The notes beneath the pieces were generated by a model that worked only from the letters and a program-made list of their open reading frames with translations, had not been told where the DNA came from and made no database searches. Shown piece by piece: positions 1 to 8,740 of a stretch of 64,000 nt of DNA (the stretch's first letter is position 1; the number at the start of each line of letters is the position of its first letter). The stretch is from SYFT01 sp964471115 (GTDB lineage Bacteria > Acidobacteriota > Vicinamibacteria > Vicinamibacterales > SCN-69-37), in contig CAYYFE010000006.1 in assembly GCA_964471115.1 (NCBI GenBank), positions 1 to 64,000 of the forward strand. Direction: 5' to 3'. The position numbers and the translations under genes are program-made.

Positions 1-1
1 G

Positions 2-328
2 GCCACCACCGTGGAGATGACGCGGCTGGAATCACGCATCGGCTTTCTCGCGACCACGGCGTCGATCACGCCGTACATCGGGTTGTTCGGGACGGTGGTC
101 GGCATCATGGCCTCGTTCCAGGGCATCGGCGCGACCGGGTCCACGAGTCTAGCCGTGGTGGCGCCCGGCATCGCCGAAGCGCTGATTGCGACGGCCGCGG
201 GCCTGTTCGCGGCCATCCCGGCCGTCTATTACTACAACGCGCTGACGGCCGAGGTGAAACACTTCGCGGGCGTGATGGACGACTTCTCGCTCGAGTTCCT
301 CAACCTGGCCGAGCGCAACTTCACGTAA
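2..328 (+). CDS. tolQ: TolQ-type proton channel, 5' end outside window
   Basis: The frame is open from the first bases and ends at TAA 326-328, so only about 108 C-terminal residues of a MotA/TolQ/ExbB protein are visible. The run ATTASITPYIGLFGTVVG, then a second hydrophobic stretch (ALIATAAGLFAAIPAVYYY), is the conserved core that lines the proton path. The family uses proton-motive force with TolR to drive TolA/TonB across the periplasm. It sits 3 bp before tolR and heads a tol-pal operon, which favours TolQ over ExbB or MotA. The GTG at 11 is an internal codon, not the start. Confidence 0.92.
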   Translation, partial: ATTVEMTRLESRIGFLATTASITPYIGLFGTVVGIMASFQGIGATGSTSLAVVAPGIAEALIATAAGLFAAIPAVYYYNALTAEVKHFAGVMDDFSLEFLNLAERNFT

Positions 329-331
329 GCC

Positions 332-805
332 ATGCCGAAGGTGGAACAGGTTTCACACGGGACGGGCCGCAGCCGCCGCGGACGCGGGCACCGCGTGTCG
401 ACGTCGCTGGCCGAAATCAACGTCGTGCCGCTGGTGGACGTGATGCTGGTGCTGCTCATCATCTTCATGGTCAGCGCGCCGATGATGCAGCAGGGGTTCG
501 GCGTGCAGCTGCCGCAGTCGACACGGTCGCAGGCGGTCAACGCCGAGCCCGTGTACGTGTCGATTCCCCGGACGTTCGGGCGGGATCAGACGGTGCTCTT
601 CGCCGGCGAGCGCGTCCGGCTCGGGTTCCTCGCCGAACGGGTCCGCCAGGAACTCAAGGGCCGGACGTCGCAGGACGTGTACGTGGGCGCAGACGACCAA
701 GTGGCCTTCGGGCACGTCATCACTGTCATGGACCAGTTGAAGGCGGGCGGCGTACGCAACGCCATGTTCGTGACGGCGCCGCCTGACGGGAGCCGCCGGC
801 CGTGA
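332..805 (+). CDS. tolR: TolR/ExbD biopolymer transport protein
   Basis: This 157-residue protein has a basic cytoplasmic N-terminus, one membrane helix (about residues 31-48, NVVPLVDVMLVLLIIFMV) and a periplasmic domain. Asp36 in the helix matches the essential proton-relay Asp of TolR/ExbD. The C-terminal half (about 70-150) has the ExbD fold pattern, including DVYVGADDQVAFGHVITVMD. It lies 3 bp after tolQ and its TGA overlaps the GTG of the next gene, so the three are probably translated together. It would form the inner-membrane motor with TolQ. Confidence 0.93.
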   Translation: MPKVEQVSHGTGRSRRGRGHRVSTSLAEINVVPLVDVMLVLLIIFMVSAPMMQQGFGVQLPQSTRSQAVNAEPVYVSIPRTFGRDQTVLFAGERVRLGFLAERVRQELKGRTSQDVYVGADDQVAFGHVITVMDQLKAGGVRNAMFVTAPPDGSRRP

Positions 806-1593
806 ACACGGGCGTCACCGACATCCTCGCCGCGCGCGGGGTTGACGACAGCCGTCTCACCCGCATCGTCGCCTGGTCGATTGCCATTCACGTCGGGGGG
901 CTGGTCATCGCCGCCCTGCTGCCGCCGTCGTGGCTGACCAATACGCCGATGAAACCGGACGTGATGGTGATCAGCCTCGGCGGCGCGGTGGGCCCGCGGT
1001 CCACCGGCACGGCGCCGATCTCCGGCCGCCAGGTGGACGCGGTGACCGAGTCGAAGCGTCCGGAACCGCCGCAACCGCCCGCCGCGGTGAAACCGGACAC
1101 GATTCCGCCGCCGCAGAGCAAGCCGGCCCCGCCCAAGCCGGCGCCGCCCAAACCGGATCCGGTCACGGCGCCGCCGGCCGTGACGACCAAGCCGCCGGTG
1201 ACGGGGGCCCGGGTGCAGCAAGGCACGGCCGCGGCCGATACAGGGGCATCGGGCATCAATCAGGGATTGACGCTGACAGGGGGCGCGGGCGGCGGCGACG
1301 CCGTGGACCTGAGCAACTTCAATCCCGAGTGGGTGGCGAAGTTCAAGGATGCGATCAACCGGACGTGGCAGCGGCTCCAGCCCGAAACGGGGTATGCGGT
1401 CCTGCGGTTCACGATCCGGCGCGATGGCACGGTGGTGGAAGCGGTGCCGCAGGTAATTGAGAGCAGCGGCAGCTTCCTGCTGCAACAGGCCTCGCGGCGC
1501 GCGCTCACCGACGCCAGACTGCCGCCGTTGCCGGCCGATTACGAAGGGGCCACGCTGGTGGTGCGACTGCGCTTTGACTACGACCGGCGCTGA
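802..1593 (+). CDS. TolA/TonB-like periplasm-spanning energy transducer
   Basis: The 263-residue product has one N-terminal membrane anchor (about 22-41), a Pro/Lys-rich linker (about 88-130, repeats of KPAPPKP) that could span the periplasm, a Gly-rich hinge, and a TonB C-terminal domain (about 170-263, with YAVLRFTIRRDGTVVEAVPQ). Start GTG 802 overlaps the tolR stop (GTGA). The position between tolR and tolB says it does the job of TolA, but the linker and the C-terminal domain look like TonB. I therefore leave the symbol open. Confidence 0.85.
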   Translation: MNTGVTDILAARGVDDSRLTRIVAWSIAIHVGGLVIAALLPPSWLTNTPMKPDVMVISLGGAVGPRSTGTAPISGRQVDAVTESKRPEPPQPPAAVKPDTIPPPQSKPAPPKPAPPKPDPVTAPPAVTTKPPVTGARVQQGTAAADTGASGINQGLTLTGGAGGGDAVDLSNFNPEWVAKFKDAINRTWQRLQPETGYAVLRFTIRRDGTVVEAVPQVIESSGSFLLQQASRRALTDARLPPLPADYEGATLVVRLRFDYDRR

Positions 1594-1608
1594 AGGAGAG
1601 AAGAACGC

Positions 1609-3009
1609 GTGATGCACACAACTCGACGAGTAGCCGCCCTGTCGCTGGCGGGCGCGATGCTGGCGCTCGCGCCGGCCCTGCCGCGCGCGGACCGCGCCGG
1701 CGACTTCCTCATCGCGTCCACACCGGTGGCGCAGCAACGCGAGGTGGCGATCACGATGAAGGGCGAAGGCGGACGCACGCCGCGCCTGGCGATTCCCGAG
1801 CTGCTGGTGACCGGTGATGCCGACGCGCGCACCGCGGCGGGCACGGTGGCCGAAGTCCTGTGGCACGACCTCGAGTTCGAGCGCGAGTTCACGATGATCG
1901 CGCGCGCGTCGGCCGCGCAGGTGGCGGCCGCGCCGGTCGAGGCCCTGCCCTACGAGACGTGGAACGAGCTGGGCGCGGACTTCGTGCTGGCCGGCACGGC
2001 CACTCGCGCCGGCAACACGCTCACCGTCGAGGTGCGCGTGATGAGCCTCGAAAAACGCGCCAGCGCGTTCGGCAAACGCTACGCCTGCAGCATGCGGGAT
2101 CCGCGGTACTGCGCGCACACGATCGCGGACGAGATTCACAAGGAACTGTTCAACCTCGACGGCATCGCGCGGACCAAACTCGCGTATGCCTCGGACCGCG
2201 ACGGGGAGCGGCTCGGCGGGACGATTGAAGAGCGGTCGATCAAGGAGATCTACATCTCCGACTACGACGGCGCGCGTCCCATGCGCTTGACGCCGCATCG
2301 CACGCTCAACATCGCGCCCAGCTGGTCGCCCGACAACCGGTACGTGGCCTACACCTCGTACGCCTCGGGGTTCCCCGACGTCGTGCTGCAGTCCATCTAC
2401 GAGGCGCGGCCGGCCCAACGTCCGGCGCGCGGTACGCCGGACGCCCAGAACTTCCTGCCGAAGTTCTCCCCCGACGGCTCGCGGATCGCGTTTGCGTCGA
2501 GCCGCGACGGCAACTTCGAGATCTACACGATGCGCGTCGACGGCTCCGACCTCCGGCGCCTCACGTTCCATCCGAGCATCGATAATGCGCCGACCTGGTC
2601 GCCGAACGGCCAGCAGATCGCGTTCACGTCCGATCGCGGCGGCCAGAACGCGTTGTACATCATGAGCGCCGACGGCGGACCGGTGACGCGGCTGCCCACC
2701 GGCGGCGGCAAGATCGACCGTCCGACGTGGTCTCCGGCGCCTTTCAACTACATCGCGTACACCCAGGAAATCCCGGGCGGCAACCACGTCCGCAAGATCG
2801 AGCTCGGCACCAACACGGTCACCACGCTGACCACCGCGCTGGTGGGCACCAATGAAAGTCCGTCGGTCGCGCCCAACGGCCGGCACATCGCCATCACGAC
2901 GACGCAATGGGGCAAGGAACAGATTGCGATCATCGGGTACGACGGCAAACTCGAGCGCCAGGTGACCCGCTCGGGCAACAACCGCTACCCGAGCTGGTCG
3001 CACCGCTGA
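1609..3009 (+). CDS. tolB: TolB periplasmic beta-propeller
   Basis: The 466-residue protein starts with a signal peptide (about 1-28), has the TolB N-terminal alpha/beta domain (about 45-180) and ends in a beta-propeller made of WD40-like PD40 repeats such as SPDGSRIAFASSRDGNFEIY and SPNGQQIAFTSDRGG. TolB links Pal to the inner-membrane Tol complex. Two starts are possible: GTG 1609 and ATG 1612; GGAGAG lies 8-11 bases upstream. It follows tolA by 15 bp and precedes pal, the normal order. Length is close to the family norm of about 430. Confidence 0.95.
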   Translation: MMHTTRRVAALSLAGAMLALAPALPRADRAGDFLIASTPVAQQREVAITMKGEGGRTPRLAIPELLVTGDADARTAAGTVAEVLWHDLEFEREFTMIARASAAQVAAAPVEALPYETWNELGADFVLAGTATRAGNTLTVEVRVMSLEKRASAFGKRYACSMRDPRYCAHTIADEIHKELFNLDGIARTKLAYASDRDGERLGGTIEERSIKEIYISDYDGARPMRLTPHRTLNIAPSWSPDNRYVAYTSYASGFPDVVLQSIYEARPAQRPARGTPDAQNFLPKFSPDGSRIAFASSRDGNFEIYTMRVDGSDLRRLTFHPSIDNAPTWSPNGQQIAFTSDRGGQNALYIMSADGGPVTRLPTGGGKIDRPTWSPAPFNYIAYTQEIPGGNHVRKIELGTNTVTTLTTALVGTNESPSVAPNGRHIAITTTQWGKEQIAIIGYDGKLERQVTRSGNNRYPSWSHR

Positions 3010-3024
3010 CAGGAAATCATCATC

Positions 3025-3618
3025 ATGTCCACACGCCACTCGCTGACTCTTGTGTTCCTGCTGACGGCCGGCCTGGCCGTGGGCGCCTGCGGCAAGAAGC
3101 AGACGCCCGTCACGGCCCCGACGCCGCCGCCGGCGTCACCGCAGGCCTTCCCCGCCGCGAACGATCCCGCGCGCCCGCCCGCGCCGCCCACGCCGGTCCC
3201 CGAACCGCCGCCCATCGTCGTCGACACGCCGGTGCCGTCCGACCCACTGGCCGGCCTGAGCACGGATGACATCAACCGGCAGAGCCCGCTGGGGCCGGTG
3301 TTTTTCGCCCTCGACTCCGACGTGGTCGACGAGGCGGGCCAGAAGGTGCTCAACGCCAACGCCGAGGTGCTGCGCAAGTACCCGACGTGGACGATCACGA
3401 TCGAGGGCCACAGCGATGAACGGGGGACGGCGGAATACAACCTCGCGCTGGCCGAGCGGCGCGCGCTGGCCGCCAAGGCGTATCTGCTGTCGCTGGGGCT
3501 GGCCGCCGACCGGATGCGCACCGTCAGTTACGGGAAGGAATTCCCCTTCGATCCGGGCCACGACGAGGCCGCCTGGGCCAAGAACCGGCGCGCGCATTTC
3601 GTGGTGACGGGGAAGTAA
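3025..3618 (+). CDS. pal: Peptidoglycan-associated lipoprotein Pal
   Basis: The 197-residue protein has a lipoprotein signal peptide with lipobox LAVGAC (Cys22), a Pro/Ala-rich linker (about 30-80) and an OmpA-like peptidoglycan-binding domain (about 95-197) with the signature TIEGHSDERGTAEYNLALAE. Pal is anchored in the outer membrane by its lipid and holds peptidoglycan, and it binds TolB. Start ATG 3025 is preceded by AGGAAA. The Pro-rich linker is longer than in E. coli Pal. Confidence 0.96.
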   Translation: MSTRHSLTLVFLLTAGLAVGACGKKQTPVTAPTPPPASPQAFPAANDPARPPAPPTPVPEPPPIVVDTPVPSDPLAGLSTDDINRQSPLGPVFFALDSDVVDEAGQKVLNANAEVLRKYPTWTITIEGHSDERGTAEYNLALAERRALAAKAYLLSLGLAADRMRTVSYGKEFPFDPGHDEAAWAKNRRAHFVVTGK

Positions 3619-3621
3619 CAT
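3616..3621 (+). promoter_or_regulatory. Possible -10 element of cpoB
   Basis: TAACAT ends 6 nt before ATG 3628, the spacing seen at several other genes here. It overlaps the pal stop codon and has no good -35, so it may be chance. Confidence 0.3.
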
Positions 3622-3627
3622 AGAAGG

Positions 3628-4542
3628 ATGAGCCGCCGATTGCTGCCCGCCGCGGGCCTGCTCGTCGCCATGCTGGTTGCGTTGCCGGCGTCTGCCGGCG
3701 CCCAGAACCGCGAACATCAGCAGATGTTCGCGGACCTGCGCATGCTCCAGGAACAGACCCAGCTGCTGCGCGCGGCGGTGGCCGAACTGGCCACGGCCCT
3801 CAAGGCGGTCAACACCCGGGTGGACGAACAGGCCGCGCTGACGCGCAAGTTGTTCGCCGACCAGGGCGTCCAGATCGGCAGCCTCACCGACACGGCGCGG
3901 GTGCTGCGCGAGAAACTCGACGCCACCAACGTCAGCCTGTCGAAGGACGCTCATGAAATGGAGACGATCCGGCAGGAACTGGCCAACCAGCGCACGCTGC
4001 TCACCCAGATCATCACGATGCTGACGCCGGCGCCGACGCCGGTGGATCCCACGGCCCCCGGCGCGGCCGGCGTGACCGGAGCCGCCGGCGCGACTCCGCC
4101 CACGGGCGGCGCCGTGACGCCGCCCGCGTTGCCCCCGCCGCCGCAGAATCCCCAGCGCGCGTTCGACTCCGCGTTCGGCGACTACGCGACCGGCCGGTTC
4201 GACATCGCAATCGTCGGCTTCCAGTACTACATCGACACCTTCCCCACCTCTCCGGACGTCCCGAAGGCGCGGTTCCACATCGCGGAATCCCATTACGGCA
4301 AGGGCGCGTACAAGGAGGCGGTGACGGCGTACGAACAGGTCATCACCCTGCACAAGGGGACCGACTGGGAGCCGCAGGCGCTCTACAAGCAGGGCCTCGC
4401 GTACGAACAGCTCGGCCAGACCGAACGGGCGAAGGCCAACTGGGAACTCGTGCGGCGCGAGTTCCCGACGACCAGCGCGGCGATGCTGGCCGCCCAGAAT
4501 CTGGCGCGCATCATCAAGATTTCTCTGATCGAAAAGGACTGA
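3628..4542 (+). CDS. cpoB: CpoB/YbgF-type Tol-Pal accessory protein
   Basis: The 304-residue protein has a signal peptide (about 1-26), a coiled coil (about 30-120, heptads around LRMLQEQTQLLRAAVAEL), a Pro/Ala/Thr-rich linker (about 130-175) and a TPR domain (about 180-300, AFDSAFGDYATGRFDIAI onwards). This is the architecture of YbgF/CpoB, which tunes Tol-Pal with peptidoglycan synthesis in the periplasm. It lies 10 bp after pal. No strong ribosome site precedes ATG 3628 apart from AAGG at the start codon itself; TAACAT ends 6 nt before the ATG. Confidence 0.9.
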   Translation: MSRRLLPAAGLLVAMLVALPASAGAQNREHQQMFADLRMLQEQTQLLRAAVAELATALKAVNTRVDEQAALTRKLFADQGVQIGSLTDTARVLREKLDATNVSLSKDAHEMETIRQELANQRTLLTQIITMLTPAPTPVDPTAPGAAGVTGAAGATPPTGGAVTPPALPPPPQNPQRAFDSAFGDYATGRFDIAIVGFQYYIDTFPTSPDVPKARFHIAESHYGKGAYKEAVTAYEQVITLHKGTDWEPQALYKQGLAYEQLGQTERAKANWELVRREFPTTSAAMLAAQNLARIIKISLIEKD

Positions 4543-4547
4543 CGGAC

Positions 4548-5018
4548 ATGGGCAGCGTGAACAAGGCGATTCTGGTCGGTAACCTCGGGCGTGATGCCGA
4601 GATGCGTTTCACCCAGGGCGGCACGGCCGTCGCCACCGTCAGTCTGGCCACCACCGACGTGTACACCGACCGCGAAGGCCAGCGGAAGGAAGAAACCGAG
4701 TGGCACCGCGTGGTGATCTGGGGCAAGACCGCCGAATCGATTCAGCCCTACCTGACCAAGGGCAAACAGATCTACGTCGAAGGCCGCATCCAGACGCGCG
4801 AGTGGACCAACAAGGAAGGCCAGAAGGTCAAGACGACCGAGATTCGCGCCGACCGCGTCGTCCTGCTGGGTGGAGGCGGCGGTGGCGGCGGCGAACGCGC
4901 CGCGCGGCCGCAGCGTGAACGCTTCGCGCCGGCCGGCGGCGGCATGGGCGCCGGCGCCGACAGTCACGACGACATGGGCCCGATCGACGCGCCCAGCGAC
5001 GACGACATCCCGTTTTAG
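4548..5018 (+). CDS. ssb: Single-stranded DNA-binding protein
   Basis: The 156-residue protein has an OB-fold (about 1-112) starting MGSVNKAILVGNLGRDAEMR with the typical WHRVVIWGKTAE and YVEGRIQTREW segments. A Gly/Arg-rich linker (about 113-145) leads to the acidic tail DDDIPF, which recruits partner proteins in known SSBs. It lies 5 bp after cpoB, so it is probably co-transcribed with tol-pal, which is not its usual setting. Start ATG 4548 gives the standard N-terminus. Confidence 0.97.
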   Translation: MGSVNKAILVGNLGRDAEMRFTQGGTAVATVSLATTDVYTDREGQRKEETEWHRVVIWGKTAESIQPYLTKGKQIYVEGRIQTREWTNKEGQKVKTTEIRADRVVLLGGGGGGGGERAARPQRERFAPAGGGMGAGADSHDDMGPIDAPSDDDIPF

Positions 5019-5061
5019 GGTCCGAGGTCCGGCACGGTCCGGGGTTCGGCGGGGTCCCCCG

Positions 5062-5415
5062 TCAGCTCTTGCGGCCGTACCGGTCTTCGAGCCGCACGAC
5101 GTCATCGAGCTGCGGCGTCGACACTTCCATGATGTCGGAGTCTTCCAGAGCCGTCATCCGGTGGATGGTCGGCGGCGTGACGTGGACCGACATGCCCGGC
5201 GTCATCTCGCGCCCGACCAGCGTGCCGCCTTCGTCGATCTCGAACAGAATCCGGCCCGCCCACACGAAGATGGTCTCGTCCTTCTGGTTGTGGTACTGCA
5301 GGCTCAGGGCGTGGCCCTTGTTGATGTGGATGACCTTGCCGACGTACTGGTCGGTCTTGGCCCAGTGCAGTTCATACCCCCAGGGCTTCTCCACGCGGAT
5401 GACCGGTTGCTCCAT
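5062..5415 (-). CDS. Cupin protein, mannose-6-phosphate isomerase type II-like
   Basis: The 117-residue single cupin domain begins VEKPWGYELHWAKTDQYVGK and has the beta-barrel metal-site pattern (SLQYHNQKDETIFVWAG and MSVHVTPPTIHRMTA with conserved His and Glu). It resembles the C-terminal isomerase domain of bifunctional ManC or RfbM proteins, so it may interconvert mannose-6-phosphate and fructose-6-phosphate; this is inference. It follows ptsI by 9 bp on the same strand. TAGAAT, which includes the ptsI stop codon, ends exactly 6 nt before the ATG, so it may also have its own promoter. Confidence 0.75.
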   Translation of the reverse strand: MEQPVIRVEKPWGYELHWAKTDQYVGKVIHINKGHALSLQYHNQKDETIFVWAGRILFEIDEGGTLVGREMTPGMSVHVTPPTIHRMTALEDSDIMEVSTPQLDDVVRLEDRYGRKS

Positions 5416-5421
5416 CCCTCG

Positions 5422-5427
5422 ATTCTA
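5422..5427 (-). promoter_or_regulatory. -10 element of the cupin gene, overlapping the ptsI stop
   Basis: TAGAAT on the minus strand ends 6 nt before ATG 5415. Its first three bases are the TAG stop codon of ptsI. Confidence 0.45.
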
Positions 5428-7158
5428 CGTTTCACTCATCACTTTTGCGAGCGGCGCGAGCAACGCGTGAACGGCGTCGGCCGAGCGGGCCGTCAGCGCC
5501 TGGCGCGCCAGCCGCGTGGCCTCGCGGCTGCCGACACAGCGCAGCCCGCGTTTGACGACCGGGATGGCCGCCGGCGTCATGCTGAAGGCGCGGAAGCCGA
5601 GGCCCACGAGCAACGCGACATACAGTGGATCGGCCGCCATCTCGCCGCAGACCGACAGGTCGCGCCCGGTGCGCCGTCCGGCCGCGGCCACCATGCGCAG
5701 CAGGCGCAACACGGCGGGTTGCGCCGGCTCGTAGTGCCCTGAGAGCCGCTCGTCGGTGCGATCGATCGCCATCGTGTACTGAATCAGGTCGTTGGTGCCG
5801 ACGCTCAGGAAGTCCATCTCCCGGGCCAGCTCCTCCGCGGTGAGGGCGGCGGCCGGCACCTCGATCATCGCGCCGATCGGCACGTCCGAGGCGCCCGGCA
5901 CCTCGCGCGCCAGGTCGGCGATGAGCGCCCGGGCCTGCGCGGCCTCGTCGGCCGACGTGACAAACGGCAGCAGGATGCGCAGCGACCCCGCGGGTGCGGC
6001 GCGCAGCAGGGCGCGCACCTGGATGCGGAACCGGTCGTCGTGCTGAAGCGCCGCGCGAATCCCGCGCAGACCGAAACGTTCGCGATGGCCGCCGCCCCGC
6101 CCGGCGAGATCCCAGCGCTCTCCGCCGGTGTCGAACGTCCGCACGGTGACCGGCTGCGGCGCCATCCGGGACAACAGCCGGCGATAGACCTCGGTCTGCG
6201 CCGCCTCATCGGTGGCGATGGCCGGCGATCGATCCAGCAGGAACTCCGATCGATATAGGCCGATGCCTTCGGCGCCGGCATCCTGCACACGGGCGGTGTC
6301 CTCCGCCAGCTCCAGGTTCGCCTCCAGGCGCACGCGCACGCCGTCGGCGGTGGCCGCCTCCACCGCGCGCAGTTCATCGAGCTTGCGATGCGCCGCTTCC
6401 ACCACCACGGCGCGCTGGTGCCAGCGCTCCAGCGCCTGGTCGTCGGGTTCGACCACGACTTCGCCGGTGGCGCCGTCGACGGCCACGGTCTGCCCCGGCG
6501 CGACGAACTGGGTGGCCGACCCGAGCCCCACCACCGCCGGAATGCCGAGTGACCGCACCAGAATCACGGTGTGATGCGTCGGGCTGCCGACGTCGCACAC
6601 CAGCCCGCGAATGCGGCTCCAGTCGAGCTGCGCGGCGGTCGATGGCGACACTTCGTCCGCCACGACAATGAGCGGGCCGTCGAGGCCGCGCACGAAGTCC
6701 ACCAGCGGTTCGCGTCCCGGCCGCAGGTTGCGCAGCAGCCGCCCGCCCACGTCGTCGAGGTCGCCGGCGCGCTCGCGCATCCAGGCGTCGCCCTCGCGCG
6801 CGAACGCGTCGCGCAGTTCCCCCAGCGCGCGATCCAGCGCCCAGTCGGCGTTGATGCGTTCGGCGCGGATCAGGGCATCCACACGCGCGACGAACATCGG
6901 ATCGTCAAGCATCAGCAACTGCGCGGCGAAGATGGCCGCCTGCGCCTGGCCGAGCGTCCGTGAGACGCGCGAGGAAATCTCCTCCAGCTGACGCCGCGTG
7001 TCTTCCCGCGCCGCCCGCAGACGCTGGCGCTCGCGATCGATGCCCGACGCGGCCAGCCGGTACCGCACCTGCCCGGCGTCGCGCACGGCGACCACGGCGC
7101 GGCCCACCGCGACGCCGGCGGAGACGCCCCGTCCGACCAGTCGGAGGTTGCGGCTCAT
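5425..7158 (-). CDS. ptsI: PTS enzyme I (phosphoenolpyruvate-protein phosphotransferase)
   Basis: The 577-residue protein has the three parts of enzyme I: an N-terminal HPr-binding helical part, the phosphohistidine domain (GSPTHHTVILVRSLGIPAVVG, active His196) and the C-terminal PEP-binding TIM barrel with LSVCGEMAADPLYVALLVGLG, which carries the catalytic Cys. The residue before the active His is His rather than the usual Ser. Length is normal (about 575). No N-terminal GAF domain is present, so it is the sugar-type EI and not PtsP. ATG 7158 overlaps the HPr stop codon (ATGA). Confidence 0.95.
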   Translation of the reverse strand: MSRNLRLVGRGVSAGVAVGRAVVAVRDAGQVRYRLAASGIDRERQRLRAAREDTRRQLEEISSRVSRTLGQAQAAIFAAQLLMLDDPMFVARVDALIRAERINADWALDRALGELRDAFAREGDAWMRERAGDLDDVGGRLLRNLRPGREPLVDFVRGLDGPLIVVADEVSPSTAAQLDWSRIRGLVCDVGSPTHHTVILVRSLGIPAVVGLGSATQFVAPGQTVAVDGATGEVVVEPDDQALERWHQRAVVVEAAHRKLDELRAVEAATADGVRVRLEANLELAEDTARVQDAGAEGIGLYRSEFLLDRSPAIATDEAAQTEVYRRLLSRMAPQPVTVRTFDTGGERWDLAGRGGGHRERFGLRGIRAALQHDDRFRIQVRALLRAAPAGSLRILLPFVTSADEAAQARALIADLAREVPGASDVPIGAMIEVPAAALTAEELAREMDFLSVGTNDLIQYTMAIDRTDERLSGHYEPAQPAVLRLLRMVAAAGRRTGRDLSVCGEMAADPLYVALLVGLGFRAFSMTPAAIPVVKRGLRCVGSREATRLARQALTARSADAVHALLAPLAKVMSET

Positions 7159-7421
7159 GGGTCGTCAAACCCTCGGGCGGTCAGGTCCACGAGCGCCCCG
7201 AGAGCCTCGGCCTCATCGGGCCCCTCCGCCGTGATGTCCAGCGTGGTGCCGCGCGCGGCGGCCAGCAGCAGCAGCCCGAGGATGCTCTTGCCATCCACGG
7301 TCTGGCCGCCGCGGGTCACGCGGATGCGACTGCGGAATTGTGACGCCCGGTGCACGAAGCGAGCGGCGGCCCGGGCGTGCAGGCCGAGGGCGTTGATGAC
7401 CGGGACGGACTGGGACCGCAC
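7155..7421 (-). CDS. ptsH: HPr phosphocarrier protein
   Basis: Choosing GTG 7421 gives 88 residues, the standard HPr size, and puts the two regulatory residues at their canonical numbers: His15 in NALGLHARAAA and Ser46 in DGKSILGLLLLAA. His15 takes phosphate from enzyme I; Ser46 is the target of HPr kinase, whose gene lies in the same run. A longer reading to 7520 would overlap the EIIA gene and adds Arg-rich sequence unlike HPr. The start is 4 bp after the EIIA stop codon. HARAA replaces the common HARPA. Confidence 0.95.
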   Translation of the reverse strand: MRSQSVPVINALGLHARAAARFVHRASQFRSRIRVTRGGQTVDGKSILGLLLLAAARGTTLDITAEGPDEAEALGALVDLTARGFDDP

Positions 7422-7425
7422 GTCG

Positions 7426-7860
7426 TCACCGGGAGGGCGGGTTGGCGCGCAGCAGGTCGGAGGCCACGCGAATGGCCGCGCGGCCGTCGTCACACACCAG
7501 GCGCGCCAGCGTCGCGACATCCTGCTCGTCGCGGGCGCGCGCCAGCTTGATCAACATCGGCAGGTTGACGCCGGTGACCACCTCCACGCGGCCCGGCTCG
7601 AGAAACGTCATCGCCAGATTCGACGGCGTCCCGCCGAACATGTCGGTGAGCAGCAGGACGCCGGCGCCGGCGTCCACCCGCGTGATCGCGCGCGCCATGG
7701 CCTCGGTCGCCACGGCCACGTCATCGTGCCATCCGATCGACACGGCGGTAAACCGCGGCAGATCGCCGACGATGGTCTCCGCCGCGTTGAGCAACTCGGT
7801 CGCCAGCACTCCGTGCGTGACGACCACGACGCCGGCCTGGGCTCCTGCCGTCTCAGACAT
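7426..7860 (-). CDS. PTS EIIA, mannose family
   Basis: The 144-residue protein begins VVVVTHGVLATELLNAAETIVGD, the EIIA(Man) fold, with phospho-acceptor His16. DMFGGTPSNLAMTFL matches the family active-site loop. No EIIB, EIIC or EIID gene is visible, so it probably signals rather than transports. In Proteobacterial rpoN clusters this place is taken by EIIA(Ntr); here a different EIIA family fills it. ATG 7860 lies 8 bp inside the end of rapZ. Confidence 0.92.
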   Translation of the reverse strand: MSETAGAQAGVVVVTHGVLATELLNAAETIVGDLPRFTAVSIGWHDDVAVATEAMARAITRVDAGAGVLLLTDMFGGTPSNLAMTFLEPGRVEVVTGVNLPMLIKLARARDEQDVATLARLVCDDGRAAIRVASDLLRANPPSR

Positions 7861-8740
7861 CTGGAATATCCCGGTGACGCAGCCGCAGTTCGATGCCGCG
7901 CGTGCGCCGGAGCGCGCGCCCCAGCGCTTCGGCCACCGCCACGCTGCGATGGCGGCCGCCCGTGCAGCCGATGCCCACGGTCAGGTACGACTTCCCTTCC
8001 GCGATGTACTGCGGCAGCAGGAACCGCAACAGGCTGGTGGTCAGCGCCATGAACCGTCGAGCGGCCGGATCCCGGAGCACGTACCGGGCCACACGGGGTT
8101 CACGGCCCGTCAGCGGACGCAGGGCCTCCACGAAATGCGGATTGCGCAGAAACCGCACGTCGAACAACAGATCGGCCTCGGCCGGCGCGCCCCGCTTGAA
8201 TCCGAAGCTCTGGAGGGTGACGACCAGCGGCGTCGCGGTCTCGCCGCCAATCAGCGCGCCCATGCGGCGCCGCAGTTCGTGGACGCTCAATCGCGATGAA
8301 TCGATGACGTGATCCGCGAGGTCACGCAGCGGCGCCATCCGCCGCCGCTCCTCACGCACCGCCTGCAGCGGCGACAGCCGCCGGCCCAGCGGGTGCGGCC
8401 GGCGCGACTCGCTGAAGCGCCGGACCAGCACCGCCTCGTCCGCCTCGAGGAACAGCAGCTGCACCCGCAGGTCACCGCGCCGTGTCAGCTTGCGGTACAC
8501 CCCGGGCAGCCGCGCGAGGTTGCGGCCGTCCCGCACGTCGACCACGACCGCGACGCGGCGTTTGCCGTGGTCTTCGTCGATGGCCAGATCCGCGAACGTG
8601 CCCAGCAGCGCCACCGGCAGGTTGTCGACACAGAAGTACCCGAGGTCTTCCAGCGCGTGAATCGCCTGCGACTTGCCCGCGCCGGACAAGCCGGTGACCA
8701 GCAGGAACTCCGCGGCGGGCGGACGACGCGTCGCCGGCAT
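7853..8740 (-). CDS. rapZ: RapZ-type nucleotide-binding protein
   Basis: ATG 8740 gives 295 residues. The P-loop GLSGAGKS (17-24) is followed by LEDLGYFCVDNLPVALL, and the C-terminal domain has the family motif IGCTGGRHRSVAVAEAL. In E. coli RapZ senses glucosamine-6-phosphate and guides RNase E to a small RNA; in other lineages its role is less clear. It follows hprK with TAATG overlap and is followed by the EIIA gene. The open frame continues upstream to 9004 but that part is an Arg/Ala-rich shadow of hprK. Confidence 0.94.
   Translation of the reverse strand: MPATRRPPAAEFLLVTGLSGAGKSQAIHALEDLGYFCVDNLPVALLGTFADLAIDEDHGKRRVAVVVDVRDGRNLARLPGVYRKLTRRGDLRVQLLFLEADEAVLVRRFSESRRPHPLGRRLSPLQAVREERRRMAPLRDLADHVIDSSRLSVHELRRRMGALIGGETATPLVVTLQSFGFKRGAPAEADLLFDVRFLRNPHFVEALRPLTGREPRVARYVLRDPAARRFMALTTSLLRFLLPQYIAEGKSYLTVGIGCTGGRHRSVAVAEALGRALRRTRGIELRLRHRDIPDV

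Noticed and set aside
586..3039. 817-residue open frame on the minus strand across tolR-tolA-tolB
   Set aside because: It runs antisense over three recognised tol genes and is Arg/Ala-rich low-complexity text.
7422..7520. N-terminal extension of HPr
   Set aside because: It overlaps the EIIA gene in another frame and would move His15 and Ser46 away from their standard positions.
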